From: Variovorax paradoxus_P
GTDB lineage: Bacteria; Pseudomonadota; Gammaproteobacteria; Burkholderiales; Burkholderiaceae_C
Assembly: GCF_050627025.1 (NCBI RefSeq)
Contig: NZ_CP192473.1
Length of the DNA stretch: 64,000 nt
Reading direction: 5' to 3' (one strand)
A program made the translations under genes and the position numbers. The notes beneath the pieces were generated by a model. That model was not told where the DNA came from. It ran no database searches and saw nothing but the letters and a program-made list of their open reading frames with translations. The first letter of the stretch is position 1. Each line of letters begins with the position of its first letter. Shown in pieces: positions 62,470-64,000 of the stretch.

Positions 62470-64000
62470 CTACTTGCCCGTGGGCCTTGCAAGCTCGTAG
62501 CCAGCTCTTGCACTCGCTCGGGCGGCCTGTGCGTGGCGCTCCCATAGCAGCGCAAGGGCCTCGCGCTTCAAATCCTTTTCCTGCACCTCACTGATGTGCA
62601 GCGTCCGACCGTTCTTGACTGCCTCGATCTTCGAGAAGGTGTATTCCTTGTCGAACTCGGGCTTGATCGCCCCCGACTTCGAGGTTGGCATCGCGACCAA
62701 CAACTGCATTCCCATATTCTTGGCGAGGAAGCGCAGCACCGCGCGTGAGCGCGACTCATCCATCTTTGAGAATGCTTCGTCCGAGAGCATGATGCGAAGC
62801 GCGGGAGCCCCCTTCGGGCGACCGAAGTGCCCGAGGGCGTGGGCTAGTACGGCCGAGCGAATCACATAGAACGGCGTTTCCAATTCGCCGCCGGACCCTG
62901 TTCCCCATGTCGACATGGGAGTTCGGTGCCCCGCAACGATGCGGTTGATGTCGTAGCGCTTGTAGTTTCGATAGTCTGCCAGCTCCTTCAGCGCCTTCTC
63001 AGATGCGACCTGGTCTTGGGAAAGAAGAAGCGACTTGACCGCGTTTGCGGTATCGCGATGTTCCTCCGACAGCCTGGTCGACTCGAATATGGAAACCTTG
63101 TCCTTCTCAAGCGTGTCGACCATCCCGTCGATGGCTTCGAAGAAGTCGAAGTATTTCCTGAACTTAGGAATCCAGTCGGAGACTAGCTCATAGGAGTCGT
63201 AACCGAACTGGATGGTCCTGAGCTCCTTGTTGAGCTTCAAGAGCGTCGATAAGCCCGTTCGCACGTCATCGCGCACTTTGAAGCAGAAGCTTGTTGTGAA
63301 GACCGAGTTGAACTGGATCTCAGCGCTTTCTAACTTGGACACATTCTCAGCCAGGCCGATACTATCCTGCCGACGAATCTGTTCGCGCACTGCCTCCTGC
63401 AATGCCAGCACAGAGGCTGCGATTTTCTCGATGCTGTTGACATTCTTTGGCGGGTCAGGATACTGAAACCTCTCTTCGTCGGTACGAGCTCCGGAGAGGT
63501 AAGTATCTACGTAGACGCGGGTGAGCTGCAGCGCGGAAGAAGTCGCGGACGGGCCGTTGTCGACCCAAGACTTCAAGGTCGATGTCGATGGCTCTGAAGC
63601 GTTGCTCAACTGTCGCGCATCCTCCCCCAACTTCGCTTCAGTCGCGATAGAAGGGGCAGCGTCCGCCAATCGAATGATCCATTGATGCGAGTTGGTGCAG
63701 TCGACCCGAAGGTCGGGGAGCTTGAGTTCAAGTTGCTGCTTTTTCGATTGCTCGCGCTTTTTTTCCTCATCGTGGACGCCGCTGGCACGCATCTCAAGGT
63801 CGTACTTCTCCGCCGAAGTAGTGATATTGTTTTGAATTTCATTGCGTTCGGACTCGAGGGCATCGATGGAGGACGTATCGAGCGCATTGAGGGCACCGCG
63901 GACCGCTTGGTACTTCAACCGTGTCGAAAGCGCTTCCTCCAGAGGTGGGGCAATCGAGATGGCGGCTGCGGTCGAGAACCACCCTGAAACCAGCCGCAAA
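62470..64000 (-). CDS. jetC: Wadjet SMC-like protein JetC (C-terminal part)
   Basis: The window holds the C-terminal ~510 residues. A coiled-coil-rich region with charged helices leads to the ABC signature region TWGTGSGGELETPFYVIRSA and the Walker B/D-loop LRIMLSDEAFSKMDESRSRA, the head half of an SMC/SbcC-type ATPase. JetC forms the DNA-loop-extruding motor of Wadjet. The 5' part, and presumably jetA and jetB, lie beyond the right edge. The stop is 68 bases before the chosen jetD start. Confidence 0.87.
   Translation of the reverse strand, partial: LRLVSGWFSTAAAISIAPPLEEALSTRLKYQAVRGALNALDTSSIDALESERNEIQNNITTSAEKYDLEMRASGVHDEEKKREQSKKQQLELKLPDLRVDCTNSHQWIIRLADAAPSIATEAKLGEDARQLSNASEPSTSTLKSWVDNGPSATSSALQLTRVYVDTYLSGARTDEERFQYPDPPKNVNSIEKIAASVLALQEAVREQIRRQDSIGLAENVSKLESAEIQFNSVFTTSFCFKVRDDVRTGLSTLLKLNKELRTIQFGYDSYELVSDWIPKFRKYFDFFEAIDGMVDTLEKDKVSIFESTRLSEEHRDTANAVKSLLLSQDQVASEKALKELADYRNYKRYDINRIVAGHRTPMSTWGTGSGGELETPFYVIRSAVLAHALGHFGRPKGAPALRIMLSDEAFSKMDESRSRAVLRFLAKNMGMQLLVAMPTSKSGAIKPEFDKEYTFSKIEAVKNGRTLHISEVQEKDLKREALALLWERHAQAARASARAGYELARPTGK

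Noticed and set aside
1..64000. CRISPR array
   Set aside because: No regularly spaced 25-40-base repeats were seen; the tandem repeats found have units of 5-7 bases.

Overview
The window looks like chromosomal accessory DNA from a betaproteobacterium, most likely Burkholderiales/Comamonadaceae. The evidence is high GC in most genes, a GC-rich VirB/VirD4 cluster next to parAB, an MHS-type transporter operon and IS3/IS66 elements. The genus is inference; no rRNA or intact tRNA gene is present.

Layout. (1) 340-8051: housekeeping-like or unlinked genes: a lipoprotein, an ankyrin-repeat protein, a DUF4139-type protein and a di-haem cytochrome c peroxidase-like protein. (2) 9448-25184: a conjugation-type module. 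One long leftward operon encodes VirB2, 3, 4, 5, a small membrane protein, VirB6, 7, 8, 9, 10, 11, VirD4, a stand-alone LPD7-like protein and TraX. It is divergent from parA-parB. No relaxase, VirB1-type transglycosylase or integrase is in the window. (3) 25183-25930: tRNA 3'-end scars, including a tRNA-Arg(ACG) fragment fused to the end of parB, a strong terminator and a frameshifted VOC gene; this looks like the right border of an integrative element. (4) 26041-32335: a secreted protein, a zinc-ribbon-like protein, and a tight operon of DNA methyltransferase, AAA-like ATPase with zinc ribbon, and HEPN-motif protein. This operon is the best candidate here for an undescribed defence system.

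(5) 32730-60875: a 28-kb segment bracketed by two inverted, reciprocally truncated copies of a DUF927 primase/helicase-like gene typical of satellite-like integrative elements. The left copy lacks its N-terminal part and abuts an IS66 remnant; the right copy lacks its C-terminal part and follows an AlpA regulator. Between them lie a frameshifted thioredoxin-like lipoprotein, an Rhs polymorphic toxin with a putative immunity gene, small membrane and lipoprotein genes, a TPR protein, and an operon (MHS transporter, ferredoxin, DJ-1/PfpI protein, cupin, XRE-cupin regulator) carrying a repeated operator-like palindrome. They are followed by an IS5-family remnant, paired secreted paralogues, a DUF2310 Zn-ribbon protein with an internal hexanucleotide repeat, and an IS3 element interrupted by an IS66 element with an exact 8-bp target duplication. 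(6) 61247-64000: the jetC (partial) and jetD genes of a Wadjet anti-plasmid system, running off the right edge.

Many accessory genes show single-base indels, often in homopolymers (thioredoxin-like gene, lipoprotein at 41.7 kb, 42.7-kb gene, 49.3-kb gene, IS66 tnpC, IS3 orfB, VOC gene). They are either decayed or carry uncorrected long-read errors; the sequence alone cannot decide. All functional calls rest on recognised motifs and family resemblance; no database search was run.
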